Positions 6,123 through 13,081 of a DNA stretch of 22,078 nt are shown here, piece after piece. Where the stretch lies: positions 1 through 22,078 of the forward strand of contig JBKOUJ010000107.1 in the NCBI GenBank assembly GCA_046723355.1, given 5' to 3'. The position numbers and the translations under genes were made by a program. The notes under the pieces are model-generated. The model worked only from the letters and a program-made list of their open reading frames with translations, did not search any database and had not been told where the DNA came from. Origin of the DNA: 13-2-20CM-68-14 sp046723355 (GTDB lineage Bacteria; Actinomycetota; Thermoleophilia; Gaiellales; Gaiellaceae). Position 1 is the stretch's first letter. Each line of letters opens with the position of its first letter.

Positions 6123-7616
6123 TCAGCGCAGCAGCGGCTTCAGGCGCCCCTCGAGCTCGGCCCGGTGCTCGGCCCCGTCGAACTCGTGCAGCGGGTGCGG
6201 TGCGAGCACGTGCTCGTCAACCCGGCCGCCGCTGCGGACGTAGAGCACGGGGACGATCTTCCCGCCGGCATCCGTCTCGACCGAGGCCGCGACCGCATCC
6301 GGGCCGGCGTCGTCGACGAAGCGGGCGAGCGGCACGATGCCCTCGTCGCGGATTCCGTCCGGCCCGAACGACACCGCGCGACCTAGGTAGCCCTTCTGAA
6401 TCCAGAGCTCCGGCGCGCGGGCCAGCTCGGCGAGCACGAGAGGCATCACCTCGTCCCGCTCGAGCCGTGGCCGCTCGTGACGAATTCCGAGGTGCGCCTC
6501 TGCGATGTGCCGGGCGAGGACGCGGGCGTTGTAGCGGAAGCCGTTCACCGAGGTCGAGTTGGCCGCTGCACCGTGCTTTGCCATCCCGCGCGCACCCTGA
6601 GTCGCGTTCCCCGCGAAGTAGACGCCGGGGGCGGAGATGCTCTCCCAGAACGGCGTCTGCGCGGGGATCCGTCCGTCCGCCACCGTCGCGACGTCGAGCT
6701 GGGCAAGCGGCTCGAGCGGCGTCCGGAACCCGGTCGCGACGATCACCTCGTCGGCGTCGAGCTCGAGCTTGCCCGGCCAGGTCGTGCCTGCTGCATGCAC
6801 CCGGAAGCCGCCGTTCACCCGCTCGATCCGCTCGATCGCCGCATCCACGACGTTGGTGCCGAAGCCGCCGCGCACATATTCGTCGTAGGGCTGGAGATAC
6901 CGAACGCGCAGCGCCGACAGCGCCAGCACGGCGGTCTCCACCGGCCGCGGCGAGACAAGCGTGATCCCCCTCGCCCACGGGAGCAGTCCGTGCGCCAGCT
7001 CGAAGCCCGAGTTGCGCTTGCCGATGATGACCACGCGCTTGCCGTCGTAGTCGGCCGGCCGCCCCGTGTCGACGTAGTGACGCGCTGCCTCGACGCCGGG
7101 GAGCGGCGGCGACCAGGCCTGCGTGACGCCGAGCGCGAACACGGCCACCTTGCAGCGATATTCGCCGTCCGAGGTCTCGAGCACCAGCCCGTCGTCGCTC
7201 CGGCTCACGCGCTCGAGCGCGCAGCCGTAGCGCACGCGCAGGGCCGTTCGCTCGACGTAGGCGCGGAGCGACGCCTCCATCTCCTCGCGCGTGGGCACGT
7301 CGAAGCTGCGGTCCATGAACATCGGCATCAACCCGCGGTGCTCCGGCTCGTCGGCGAGCAGCGAGTTGTGGTCGTACCACTCGTACTCCCGCGACTCGCG
7401 GTCCACGGGCGTCTGCGGCTTCGTCCAGCTGATCAGCCGTTGGAAGACTGGGAAGCGGCGGAACATCCCCGCGGGCTCGTCGTCGCGGGAGATGACGGCG
7501 AGCCGCTCGACGCCGGCCCGCGCGAGGCAGTACGCGGACTGGAGGCCGCCCGGACCGCTGCCGACGACGACGACGTCATAGTCGCCCGGCGCATAGGGGC
7601 GCTCTAGCGCTGCCAC
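6123..7616 (-). CDS. FAD/NAD(P)-dependent oxidoreductase (flavin monooxygenase/thioredoxin-reductase-like)
   Basis: A 497-residue flavoprotein from the GTG at 7616. The FAD-binding motif GSGPGG is at residues 19-24. A second Rossmann motif IIGKRNSGFELA around residue 200, the ATGFRTP motif and GVYFAGNATQG near the C-terminal part of the core show a two-dinucleotide oxidoreductase of the flavin monooxygenase or YpdA-like class. IGKRNSG replaces the usual GxGxSG. About 110 residues follow the normal end of the core and I do not recognise them. The GTG start lies inside the end of the upstream gene (GTGGCAGCGCTAG), so the two overlap by 13 bases and are coupled. The open frame extends to 7724, but that stretch is the other gene read in a wrong frame. 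The substrate cannot be deduced. Confidence 0.85.
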   Translation of the reverse strand: MAALERPYAPGDYDVVVVGSGPGGLQSAYCLARAGVERLAVISRDDEPAGMFRRFPVFQRLISWTKPQTPVDRESREYEWYDHNSLLADEPEHRGLMPMFMDRSFDVPTREEMEASLRAYVERTALRVRYGCALERVSRSDDGLVLETSDGEYRCKVAVFALGVTQAWSPPLPGVEAARHYVDTGRPADYDGKRVVIIGKRNSGFELAHGLLPWARGITLVSPRPVETAVLALSALRVRYLQPYDEYVRGGFGTNVVDAAIERIERVNGGFRVHAAGTTWPGKLELDADEVIVATGFRTPLEPLAQLDVATVADGRIPAQTPFWESISAPGVYFAGNATQGARGMAKHGAAANSTSVNGFRYNARVLARHIAEAHLGIRHERPRLERDEVMPLVLAELARAPELWIQKGYLGRAVSFGPDGIRDEGIVPLARFVDDAGPDAVAASVETDAGGKIVPVLYVRSGGRVDEHVLAPHPLHEFDGAEHRAELEGRLKPLLR

Positions 7617-8029
7617 TCGTTGGCCGCGCGGAGGCGGCGGGCCTCCGCCTTCAGCATCCGGAACATCACCGCCGGGTGGTCGAGCAGGAACGCCTCGAGC
7701 TCGGGGCCCGGGACGGTCGCACAACGGAGCATCGTCGCGGCGATCACATCAGCAGTCGGCGCATCGCCCGTCAGCGCCGCGATCTCTCCGAAGAAGTCAC
7801 CACGCCCGAGTCGGGCACGGCGGGCGCCGTCGATCACCACCTCCGCCTCGCCCTCGAGGATGATGAAGAGACCGCCGCCGCTCATCCCTTGCCGCAGCAC
7901 CCGCTGGCCTTCGGCGAAGAGCTCCTCGCCCACCGTGTGCGCGACCTCCTCGAGGCGCGGCTGCGTCAGATCCGCGAACAGCGTCAGCTGTGCGAGGGAC
8001 TCGACGACATTCCTCGTTTCCGCGGGCAC
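7604..8029 (-). CDS. Cyclic-nucleotide-binding-domain protein, key arginine absent
   Basis: The 141 residues are a single CNB (CRP-like sensor) domain with no DNA-binding part. The fold is visible from LTLFADLTQPRLEEVA, through LRQGMSGGGLFIILEGEAEV, to GDFFGEIAALTGDAPTADVIA and the final helix. In the phosphate-binding cassette the Gly-Glu pair (81-82) is kept. However, the arginine that grips the cyclic phosphate in FGExALL...PRxAxV is Thr92 here, so ligand binding is doubtful. The gene starts with GTG and overlaps the oxidoreductase gene. CNB domains are found fused to thioredoxin-reductase-like flavoproteins in other actinobacteria, so this overlapping pair may be the unfused form. That would make the small protein a regulatory subunit (inference). 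Confidence 0.85.
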   Translation of the reverse strand: MPAETRNVVESLAQLTLFADLTQPRLEEVAHTVGEELFAEGQRVLRQGMSGGGLFIILEGEAEVVIDGARRARLGRGDFFGEIAALTGDAPTADVIAATMLRCATVPGPELEAFLLDHPAVMFRMLKAEARRLRAANEWQR

Positions 8030-8037
8030 GCGCTAGA

Positions 8038-8043
8038 AGCCTA
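8038..8043 (-). promoter_or_regulatory. -10 box TAGGCT of the CNB-oxidoreductase operon
   Basis: On the reverse strand TAGGCT lies eight bases before the GTG at 8029, with no Shine-Dalgarno site. It sits back to back with the pdxT promoter in a 52-base divergent gap. No good -35 is seen. Confidence 0.4.
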
Positions 8044-8067
8044 ATCCGGGTGCCGATCCCAAGTTCC

Positions 8068-8073
8068 TAGAAT
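8068..8073 (+). promoter_or_regulatory. -10 box TAGAAT of the pdxT-yebC operon
   Basis: TAGAAT differs from the TATAAT consensus at one base and lies eight bases before the GTG at 8082, so the transcript should start within a base or two of that codon. The longer TTG start at 8073 overlaps the box and is therefore unlikely. Confidence 0.5.
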
Positions 8074-8081
8074 TGATCGCT

Positions 8082-8648
8082 GTGACAGAGCGGCCCACGA
8101 TCGGCGTCCTCGCCCTGCAGGGCAACTTCCGCGAGCACCTCGCGATGCTCCGCCGCCTCGGCGTGCGCGCCCTCGAGGTGCGCAAGCCCGAGCAGCTCGA
8201 GGGCCTGGACGGGCTCGTGATCCCCGGCGGCGAGTCGACGACGTTCATGCGCCTGATGCGCCTCTACGGGCTCGACGAGGCCGTGCGCGAGTTCGCCGGT
8301 CCCGTGCTGGGCACCTGCGCTGGGATGATCGTGCTCGACCGGAACCACCTGGGCCGCGTCGACCTCGAGGTCGACCGCAACGCCTACGGGCGCCAAGTCG
8401 CAAGCTTCGAGGCCGACTTGACGCTCGCGGACGATCACGAGCCGCTGCGCGGAGTGTTCATCCGCGCTCCGAGGGTGCGAGAGGCCGGCCCCGACGTCGA
8501 GGTGCTGGCCGAGCTCGACGGCGAGCCGGTGCTCCTACGCCAGGGGCGTTTCATCGTCGCGTCCTTCCATCCCGAGCTGACCGACGACACGCGGGTGCAC
8601 CACCGGTTCCTCGAGCTCGTGCGGGAGGAGGCGAATGTCCGGGCATAG
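8082..8648 (+). CDS. pdxT: Pyridoxal 5'-phosphate synthase, glutaminase subunit PdxT
   Basis: PdxT hydrolyses glutamine and channels ammonia to PdxS for vitamin B6 synthesis. It is a class I glutamine amidotransferase-fold protein of 188 residues from the GTG at 8082. The triad is clear: Cys79 in LGTCAGMI, and His163 and Glu165 in ASFHPEL. The oxyanion region IPGGESTTF and the QGNFREH motif near the N-terminus are typical. Cys79 matches the residue number in Bacillus when GTG 8082 is used. The gene ends 14 bases inside yebC, so the two are cotranscribed, an order also seen in mycobacteria. Confidence 0.97.
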   Translation: MTERPTIGVLALQGNFREHLAMLRRLGVRALEVRKPEQLEGLDGLVIPGGESTTFMRLMRLYGLDEAVREFAGPVLGTCAGMIVLDRNHLGRVDLEVDRNAYGRQVASFEADLTLADDHEPLRGVFIRAPRVREAGPDVEVLAELDGEPVLLRQGRFIVASFHPELTDDTRVHHRFLELVREEANVRA

Positions 8649-9390
8649 CAAGTGGAGCTCGATCAAGCACAAGAAGGGCGCGGCCGACGCCAAGCGCGGC
8701 AAGCTCTTCTCCAAGCTTGCGCGGGCGATCATCGTTGCGGCGCGCGAGGGCGGGCCAGATCCCGCCAACAACCTGGCGCTCCAGAACGCGGTCGAGAAGG
8801 CGCGCTCGTACTCGATGCCGAAGGACAACATCGAGCGCGCGATCGCGCGCGGCTCCGGCGCCGGTGCGGACAGCGAGGCGTTCGAGCAGATCACGTACGA
8901 GGGCTACGGGCCGAACGGCGTCGCGATCATCGTCGAGGCGCTGAGCGACAACCGCAACCGCACGGCGGCCGACGTCCGGCACATCTTCGCCAAGAACGAC
9001 GGCAACCTAGGCGGTTCGGGGGCCGTCGCGTGGTTATTCGAGCGCCGCGGGATCATCCTCGTCGACGCCGATCGCGCCGACGAGGACAGCGTCATGCTGG
9101 CCGCGGCCGAGGGAGGCGCCGACGACGTCGTGCAGGACGGCTCCAGCTTTCAGGTGACGACGTCACCCGAGGCGCTGAGCGGAGTGCGCGAGTCGCTCGA
9201 AGAGGCAGGCATCGAGATCGACTCCGCGGAGACCACGATGGTCCCGAAGACGACGATCGAGCTGGGCGACGAGGTCGCAGCCCGCAAGACGCTGCGCCTG
9301 ATCGACGAGCTCGAGGAGCTCGACGACGTCAACGAGGTCTACGCGAACTTCGACATTCCGGAGCAGCTCTTGGAGGCCGTCGCTTCTTAG
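8635..9390 (+). CDS. yebC: YebC/PmpR family protein (transcription or translation factor)
   Basis: A 251-residue protein of normal length that begins with the diagnostic MSGHSKWSSIKHKKGAAD. Further family motifs are KLARAIIVAAREGG, MPKDNIERAIARG, YEGYGPNGVAIIVE, DNRNRTAADVRHIF and GNLGGSGAVAWLF. Family members have been described as DNA-binding regulators, including of ruvC in some bacteria, and more recently as ribosome-associated factors that help polyproline translation. Which role applies here cannot be read from the sequence. The start overlaps pdxT, and ruvC follows after 68 bases with its own promoter. Confidence 0.97.
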   Translation: MSGHSKWSSIKHKKGAADAKRGKLFSKLARAIIVAAREGGPDPANNLALQNAVEKARSYSMPKDNIERAIARGSGAGADSEAFEQITYEGYGPNGVAIIVEALSDNRNRTAADVRHIFAKNDGNLGGSGAVAWLFERRGIILVDADRADEDSVMLAAAEGGADDVVQDGSSFQVTTSPEALSGVRESLEEAGIEIDSAETTMVPKTTIELGDEVAARKTLRLIDELEELDDVNEVYANFDIPEQLLEAVAS

Positions 9391-9395
9391 GAGGG

Positions 9396-9413
9396 AGTCC
9401 CCGAACGGGGACT
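9396..9413 (+). terminator. Hairpin between yebC and ruvC, possible terminator
   Basis: AGTCCCCG-AA-CGGGGACT is a perfect eight-base inverted repeat (in practice a stem closing a small loop), five bases after the yebC stop. There is no T tract. It would separate the pdxT-yebC unit from the ruvC promoter that begins just downstream. Confidence 0.5.
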
Positions 9414-9422
9414 GGGCGTGCG

Positions 9423-9452
9423 GGCAGGAACGTCCGAGCCGGTCCCTAACCT
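9423..9452 (+). promoter_or_regulatory. ruvC promoter with CGTCCGA-N9-TAACCT, candidate DNA-damage promoter
   Basis: GGCAGGA (9423-9429) is followed by CGTCCGA (9431-9437), nine bases and the -10 box TAACCT (9447-9452). Six bases then lead to the GTG at 9459. The ruvA promoter repeats the same blocks at the same spacing, and recJ repeats CGTCCGA-N9-TANNNT. The GTC core 15 bases before TA fits the mycobacterial RecA-independent damage promoter TTGTCRGTG-N8-TANNNT in spacing and in part in sequence. Confidence 0.55.
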
Positions 9453-9458
9453 CGGATC

Positions 9459-9944
9459 GTGAAAGTTCTGGGTATCGACCCGGGCACAGCAGCGTGCGGA
9501 TGGGGAATCGTCCACGAAAGAGGAGGCCGCCTCCGGGCGGTGGCGTGGGACTGCTGGCGAACCCCCGCGGGACGCCGCCCCGAGCTGCGCCTCAAGACGA
9601 TCTTCGACGGCGTCCACGAGCTGATAGCGGAGTTTGCGCCGGACGCCGTCGCGCTCGAGGAGTCTTTCGTCGGCGTCGACGCCCGCACCGCGCTCTCTGT
9701 CGGTCAGGCGCGAGGTGCCGTCATGGTCGCGGCCGCAGCCGCCGGCGTCGACTGCGCTGAGTACGCACCCGCGCGCGTGAAGCAGACGGTCTGCGGCTAC
9801 GGCCGCGCCGAGAAGGCCCAGGTGCAGCGCATGGTGATGGCGATTCTCGGCCTGAAGCAGCCCCCGACGCCGAACCACGCCTCCGACGCGCTGGCCGTGG
9901 CGATCTGTCACGCGCTCGCGCCCCCGCTGCTGAAGATCGCCTAG
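9459..9944 (+). CDS. ruvC: Crossover junction endodeoxyribonuclease RuvC
   Basis: RuvC cuts Holliday junctions that RuvAB migrates during recombinational repair. The 161-residue length is usual. The RNase H-like active site shows Asp7 (GIDPGT), an acidic residue in VALEESFV (Glu67 or Glu68), and the C-terminal NHASDALAVAICH with Asp143. The position held by the third aspartate in Escherichia coli is His140 here; a histidine is also used in the Thermus enzyme, so activity is expected. It starts with GTG exactly seven bases past the -10 box, with no Shine-Dalgarno site. ruvA does not follow directly: 172 bases with two palindromic repeats intervene. Confidence 0.97.
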   Translation: MKVLGIDPGTAACGWGIVHERGGRLRAVAWDCWRTPAGRRPELRLKTIFDGVHELIAEFAPDAVALEESFVGVDARTALSVGQARGAVMVAAAAAGVDCAEYAPARVKQTVCGYGRAEKAQVQRMVMAILGLKQPPTPNHASDALAVAICHALAPPLLKIA

Positions 9945-9962
9945 GTGACCTTTCCGGCCAGG

Positions 9963-9987
9963 TCTGGGGTCAGACCCCGGACGTGTC
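9963..9987 (+). repeat. Palindromic repeat, copy 1 (downstream of ruvC)
   Basis: GGGGTC-A-GACCCC (9966-9978), followed by GGACGTGTC, begins about 20 bases after the ruvC stop. Its 22 bases 9966-9987 are identical to 10043-10064. It could act as a terminator hairpin for ruvC, but it belongs to a dispersed family (see copies 2 and 3). Confidence 0.75.
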
Positions 9988-10038
9988 CGTTGGCCTCCAG
10001 TTGCGGACGGCGCCGTCGCGGCGTCGCCTAAGAGCCTC

Positions 10039-10074
10039 GTCCGGGGTCAGACCCCGGACGTGTCTGGAACGGCC
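10039..10074 (+). repeat. Palindromic repeat, copy 2 (upstream of ruvA)
   Basis: A perfect 21-base palindrome, GTCCGGGGTC-A-GACCCCGGAC (10039-10059), is followed by GTGTCTGGAACGGCC. It lies 77 bases after copy 1 in the same orientation. Between them is another palindrome, GACGGCGCCGTC (10006-10017). The element ends shortly before the ruvA promoter. The tail matches that of the copy inside the phosphomannomutase gene. Confidence 0.75.
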
Positions 10075-10080
10075 AGTCCC

Positions 10081-10110
10081 GGCAGGATCGTCCGACCTCG
10101 CGCCTAACCT
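10081..10110 (+). promoter_or_regulatory. ruvA promoter, near copy of the ruvC promoter
   Basis: GGCAGGA (10081-10087), one base, CGTCCGA (10089-10095), nine bases, TAACCT (10105-10110), six bases, ATG 10117. All blocks and all spacings equal those upstream of ruvC, while the bases between differ. This points to selection or a promoter duplication, and to shared control of both genes. Confidence 0.55.
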
Positions 10111-10116
10111 GACCGC

Positions 10117-10689
10117 ATGATCTCGCGGCTTCGCGGGGAGGTCGTGGCGCGCTCGGCGAGCGGTGTCGTCCTCGACGTCGGCGGCGTCGGCTACCTCGTC
10201 AACCCGACGGCCAGCGCACGCCGCAAAGCCGAGCCCGGAGGAGAGGTGGTGCTCGAGACTTACATGCACGTGCGCGAGGATGCGCTGCAGCTCTTTGCAT
10301 TCGCGGAGCCGGCCGAGCGCGAACTATTCGAGCTTCTGCTGTCGGTGCAAGGCGTGGGCCCGAAGGTGGCGCTCGCGATCGTATCCGGCTCGTCGCCGGA
10401 CGAGCTGCGCCGCGCCATCGCACTCGAGGACACCGCGCGCTTCCTGGCTATTCCCGGCATCGGCAAGAAGACTGCGCAGCGGGTCGTCATGGAGCTTCAG
10501 GAGAAGCTCGGTGCGGTCGGCGAAGCAGCCGAGCCCACAGCCCTCGAGCCGAAGCCGCACCTGGTCGCGCGCGATGCGCTCGTCGAGCTCGGTTACTCGA
10601 TCGCGGAGGCGGAGGCGGCGCTCGCCGGCACCGATCCGGAGGCGCCGCCGGAGGAACGCGTCCGCGAGGCGTTGAAGAAGGCGGCGTGA
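10117..10689 (+). CDS. ruvA: Holliday junction branch migration protein RuvA
   Basis: RuvA tetramers bind the four-way junction and load the RuvB motor. The protein has 190 residues. The OB-fold domain spans about 1-63 (MISRLRGEVV ... GVGYLVN). Two helix-hairpin-helix motifs, VQGVGPKVALAI and IPGIGKKTAQRV, occupy about 75-125. A flexible linker leads to domain III (LVARDALVELGYSIAEAEAAL), which contacts RuvB. The start has no Shine-Dalgarno site, but TAACCT sits six bases before it. The stop overlaps the ruvB GTG (GTGA), so ruvAB is one coupled operon. Confidence 0.97.
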   Translation: MISRLRGEVVARSASGVVLDVGGVGYLVNPTASARRKAEPGGEVVLETYMHVREDALQLFAFAEPAERELFELLLSVQGVGPKVALAIVSGSSPDELRRAIALEDTARFLAIPGIGKKTAQRVVMELQEKLGAVGEAAEPTALEPKPHLVARDALVELGYSIAEAEAALAGTDPEAPPEERVREALKKAA

Positions 10690-11720
10690 CTAGCCAGGCA
10701 GCCGAAGAGACGCAGTTCCTGGCCCCTGCGATCCGACCGGAAGAGGACGAGCTCGAACGCTCACTCCGCCCCCGGACGCTGGACGACTTCATCGGGCAGG
10801 ACCGCGTCAAGGAGCAGCTCGCGATCACGCTCGAAGCCGCTCGTGCGCGCAACGAGGCGCTCGACCATCTGCTCCTGATCGGCCCGCCCGGCCTCGGCAA
10901 GACGAGCCTGGCCTACATCGCGCGCGAGGAGCTCGGTGTCGGGCTGCGCACGGTCGCCGGGCCCGCGCTCGAGCGAAAGGGCGATGTGGCGGCGATCCTC
11001 ACCGGCCTCAGTGAGCGCGACGTGCTCTTCGTGGACGAGATCCACCGGCTCTCTCGGGCGGTCGAGGAGATCCTCTACCCGGCGCTGGAGGACTTCCGGC
11101 TCGACATCGTCGTCGGCCAGGGGCCCGCCGCTCGGACGCTGACGCTCGACCTGCCGCCGTTCACGCTGATCGGTGCGACCACCCGTACCGGGCTGCTGAC
11201 GACGCCGCTTCGCGATCGGTTCGGGATGACGTTTCGGCTCGAGCACTACGACCCGCCGGAGCTCGCCGCGATCGTCTCCCGATCGGCGCGCATCCTCGGT
11301 GTCGAGATCTCGAACGAGGCCGCAGCCGAGATTGCCGGCCGGGCGCGCGGCACGCCCAGGATCGCCAACCGGATCCTGCGCCGTGTCCGCGACGTCGCCG
11401 AGGTGCGGCACGAGGGCAAGATCACGCTCGAGATCGCACGGGAAGCGCTCGACCTGATGGAGGTCGACGGCGACGGCCTCGAACGGTCGGACCGCGCCTT
11501 GCTTCGGGCAATCGTCGAAAAGTTCGACGGTGGGCCCGTAGGGCTCTCGACGCTGGCGGTCACGCTCGGCGAAGAGCCCGACACGATCGAGGACGTCTAC
11601 GAGCCATACCTGCTCCAGCTCGGTTTCATCCAGCGGACGCCGCGCGGCCGCGTGATCACGAAGCTCGGCCGACGCCACGTCGGCGGGAGCGCGGTCGCCG
11701 AGCCGAGCCGGCTGTTCTAG
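10686..11720 (+). CDS. ruvB: Holliday junction branch migration ATPase RuvB
   Basis: RuvB is the AAA+ hexameric motor of the RuvABC resolvasome. The 344 residues include the RuvA-contact region RPRTLDDFIGQ, Walker A GPPGLGKTS at 66-74, Walker B VLFVDEIHRL with Asp117/Glu118, sensor 1 LIGATTRTGLL around 161-171, the Arg-rich PLRDRFG arginine-finger segment, and sensor 2 GTPRIANRILRRVRD. The C-terminal winged helix ends in the usual TPRGRVITKLGRRH. It starts with GTG overlapping the ruvA stop by four bases. A small unknown gene begins two bases after its stop and should be in the same transcript. Confidence 0.98.
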   Translation: MTSQAAEETQFLAPAIRPEEDELERSLRPRTLDDFIGQDRVKEQLAITLEAARARNEALDHLLLIGPPGLGKTSLAYIAREELGVGLRTVAGPALERKGDVAAILTGLSERDVLFVDEIHRLSRAVEEILYPALEDFRLDIVVGQGPAARTLTLDLPPFTLIGATTRTGLLTTPLRDRFGMTFRLEHYDPPELAAIVSRSARILGVEISNEAAAEIAGRARGTPRIANRILRRVRDVAEVRHEGKITLEIAREALDLMEVDGDGLERSDRALLRAIVEKFDGGPVGLSTLAVTLGEEPDTIEDVYEPYLLQLGFIQRTPRGRVITKLGRRHVGGSAVAEPSRLF

Positions 11721-11722
11721 GG

Positions 11723-12049
11723 ATGTCCGAGCCATGGCTCCCGGGCGGCGCTTCCCTCGACGACTTCGTAACGCGCATCCACGCGCAGGTCGGGAGCTTC
11801 GCCGAGGCGCACGGCCTCGCCCAGGCGAAGGTGGAGGTCGAGCTCCGCGACGGAGCGGTACACGTCCTCGACAGGATTTCGGCAGAGCCCGGCTACGGCT
11901 TCGTGACGCTCTGCCCGCATCGAGAAGGCGATGATCTCGAGGAGCTGATCGTCCCGCTCGGCTCGGTGGCGCAGATTCGTATCTCGCCGGCGGAGGACGA
12001 GCCGCAATTCGGCTTCGCGCTGCCGGACGAGCCGTCGTCCGGCTCGTAG
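11723..12049 (+). CDS. Small acidic protein of unknown function, in the ruvAB operon
   Basis: A 108-residue acidic protein without membrane segments or cysteine motifs. There is one Cys, in TLCPHREGDD, and the C-terminus is rich in Pro, Asp and Ser. I do not recognise a family. The ATG follows the ruvB TAG by two bases, so it is very likely cotranscribed and perhaps coupled. Codon use looks like that of its neighbours and the reverse-strand alternative is poor, so I consider it real. It ends nine bases before the end of a convergent gene, with no obvious terminator. Confidence 0.75.
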   Translation: MSEPWLPGGASLDDFVTRIHAQVGSFAEAHGLAQAKVEVELRDGAVHVLDRISAEPGYGFVTLCPHREGDDLEELIVPLGSVAQIRISPAEDEPQFGFALPDEPSSGS

Positions 12050-12058
12050 CCGCCAGGA

Positions 12059-13009
12059 TCAGCCGATGTGCAGGCGGTCGATCTCTGTGCCGGCCGAGCT
12101 CGGCACCCAGATGTCGCCGAACGCCGCCGCGGCAGGGAACGGACCCCGACCGACCGGCACGACCTGGATGACGCGGTTCGTCGCGGGGTCGATTCGCGAG
12201 ACGGTGTTCGAGCCGTTGTTCGGCACGAAGACGGTTCCGTCGTCCGCGATGGCGGCGTTGTCAGGTGCCTTGCCGACGCGGATCGTCGCCACCACCCTGA
12301 GGCGGCGCGGGTTGATCCGCGAGACCGTGTTCGACTTGGCGTTCGAGACCCAGACCGCGGTGTTCGAGACCGCGACCGATCGCGGCGCCTTCCCGACCAA
12401 GATGCTGCGGAGCTTGTTGGTCCGTGGATTGATCCTGTAGATCCTCCGGCCGAGCAGCGCGCCGACCCAAACGGCGCCGGCGCCATAGCGCAGGTTCGCG
12501 GGGCCGTTGAACCCAGGGACGGAGATCTTCTTCGTCACCTTGTTCGTCTTCGGGTTGATCCGGGCGACGAAGTTGGACTGAGTACCGGTTGCCCAGATCG
12601 AGCCGGCGCCCACGGTGATGTCCCAGATCTGGTCGCCCATCGGAATTCGCTTGATGACCTTCAGCGTCTGCGGGTCGACGCGGATGACCGAGGCGGAGGA
12701 GTAGCCGTCGACCCAGACGCTCCCGCCGGCGATCGCGACGCCGCAGGGCCCGGGGCCGACATCGATCCTCGCCGTGACCGCGTTTGTGGCGGGATCGATG
12801 CGCACGAGCGTCCCGTCCCGATTGTTGGCGACCCAGAGGTAGCCGAACCCGCCGGCCTCGGAACAGGGGCCGTTCCCGGTCTCGATCCGGGCGACCACGG
12901 ATGCATTCCCTGTGGCCTTGTCTGACCCGGCTCCAGGGGCCGCCGCGACCAGGACGGCCGAGGCGGCGATCGAGACCGCGACGGTGATGCGTGTAGGGGT
13001 CCGGCTCAT
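12059..13009 (-). CDS. Secreted YVTN/NHL-type beta-propeller protein
   Basis: A 316-residue exported protein. Residues 1-29 form a signal peptide: basic MSRTPTR, a hydrophobic core and an Ala-rich cleavage area near APGAGS. The rest consists of about seven repeats of roughly 40 residues with the pattern V-x-RIDPxTNxV...IxVGxxPxxV...VWVxN. These are blades of a YVTN-type beta-propeller, as found in bacterial surface or periplasmic proteins. No catalytic motif is visible; binding or scaffold roles are usual. The ATG at 13009 is chosen over the longer frame to 13192 because it starts the signal peptide and has a good promoter just upstream. It is divergent from the MocR-type regulator and a possible target of it. 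Confidence 0.88.
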   Translation of the reverse strand: MSRTPTRITVAVSIAASAVLVAAAPGAGSDKATGNASVVARIETGNGPCSEAGGFGYLWVANNRDGTLVRIDPATNAVTARIDVGPGPCGVAIAGGSVWVDGYSSASVIRVDPQTLKVIKRIPMGDQIWDITVGAGSIWATGTQSNFVARINPKTNKVTKKISVPGFNGPANLRYGAGAVWVGALLGRRIYRINPRTNKLRSILVGKAPRSVAVSNTAVWVSNAKSNTVSRINPRRLRVVATIRVGKAPDNAAIADDGTVFVPNNGSNTVSRIDPATNRVIQVVPVGRGPFPAAAAFGDIWVPSSAGTEIDRLHIG

Positions 13010-13019
13010 GTTGCACGCC

Positions 13020-13048
13020 AAGGTAGAGATCGACCTGGCCATTGTTAA
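13020..13048 (-). promoter_or_regulatory. Promoter of the beta-propeller gene, TTAACA-17-TACCTT
   Basis: On the reverse strand TTAACA (13048-13043) and TACCTT (13025-13020) are separated by exactly 17 bases. The -35 differs from TTGACA at one base. The -10 ends ten bases before the ATG, so the leader is at most a few bases long. The -35 abuts the first GGTCCAGTT operator half. Confidence 0.6.
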
Positions 13049-13081
13049 GGTCCAGTTTCGTGGCGATTCTCTGTACCAGTT
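13049..13081 (+). promoter_or_regulatory. Direct repeats, candidate MocR operator
   Basis: GGTCCAGTT (13049-13057) and GTACCAGTT (13073-13081) are direct repeats 24 bases apart in the short divergent gap. MocR/GabR-type regulators bind direct repeats (GabR uses ATACCA; PdxR sites resemble AAAGTGGWCTA). Here the complement of the first reads AAACTGGACC. Position over the -35 of the propeller gene and the start of the regulator suggests autoregulation. The assignment is inference. Confidence 0.45.

Noticed and set aside
6477..7607. 376-residue forward open frame
   Set aside because: Antisense to the FAD oxidoreductase, which has clear dinucleotide motifs. The forward frame has none.
9396..9458. 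LexA/SOS box upstream of ruvC
   Set aside because: The GAAC in the hairpin has no matching GTTC at SOS spacing; no LexA-type palindrome was found at ruvC, ruvA or recJ.
10761..11735. 324-residue reverse open frame
   Set aside because: Antisense to ruvB; no recognisable protein.
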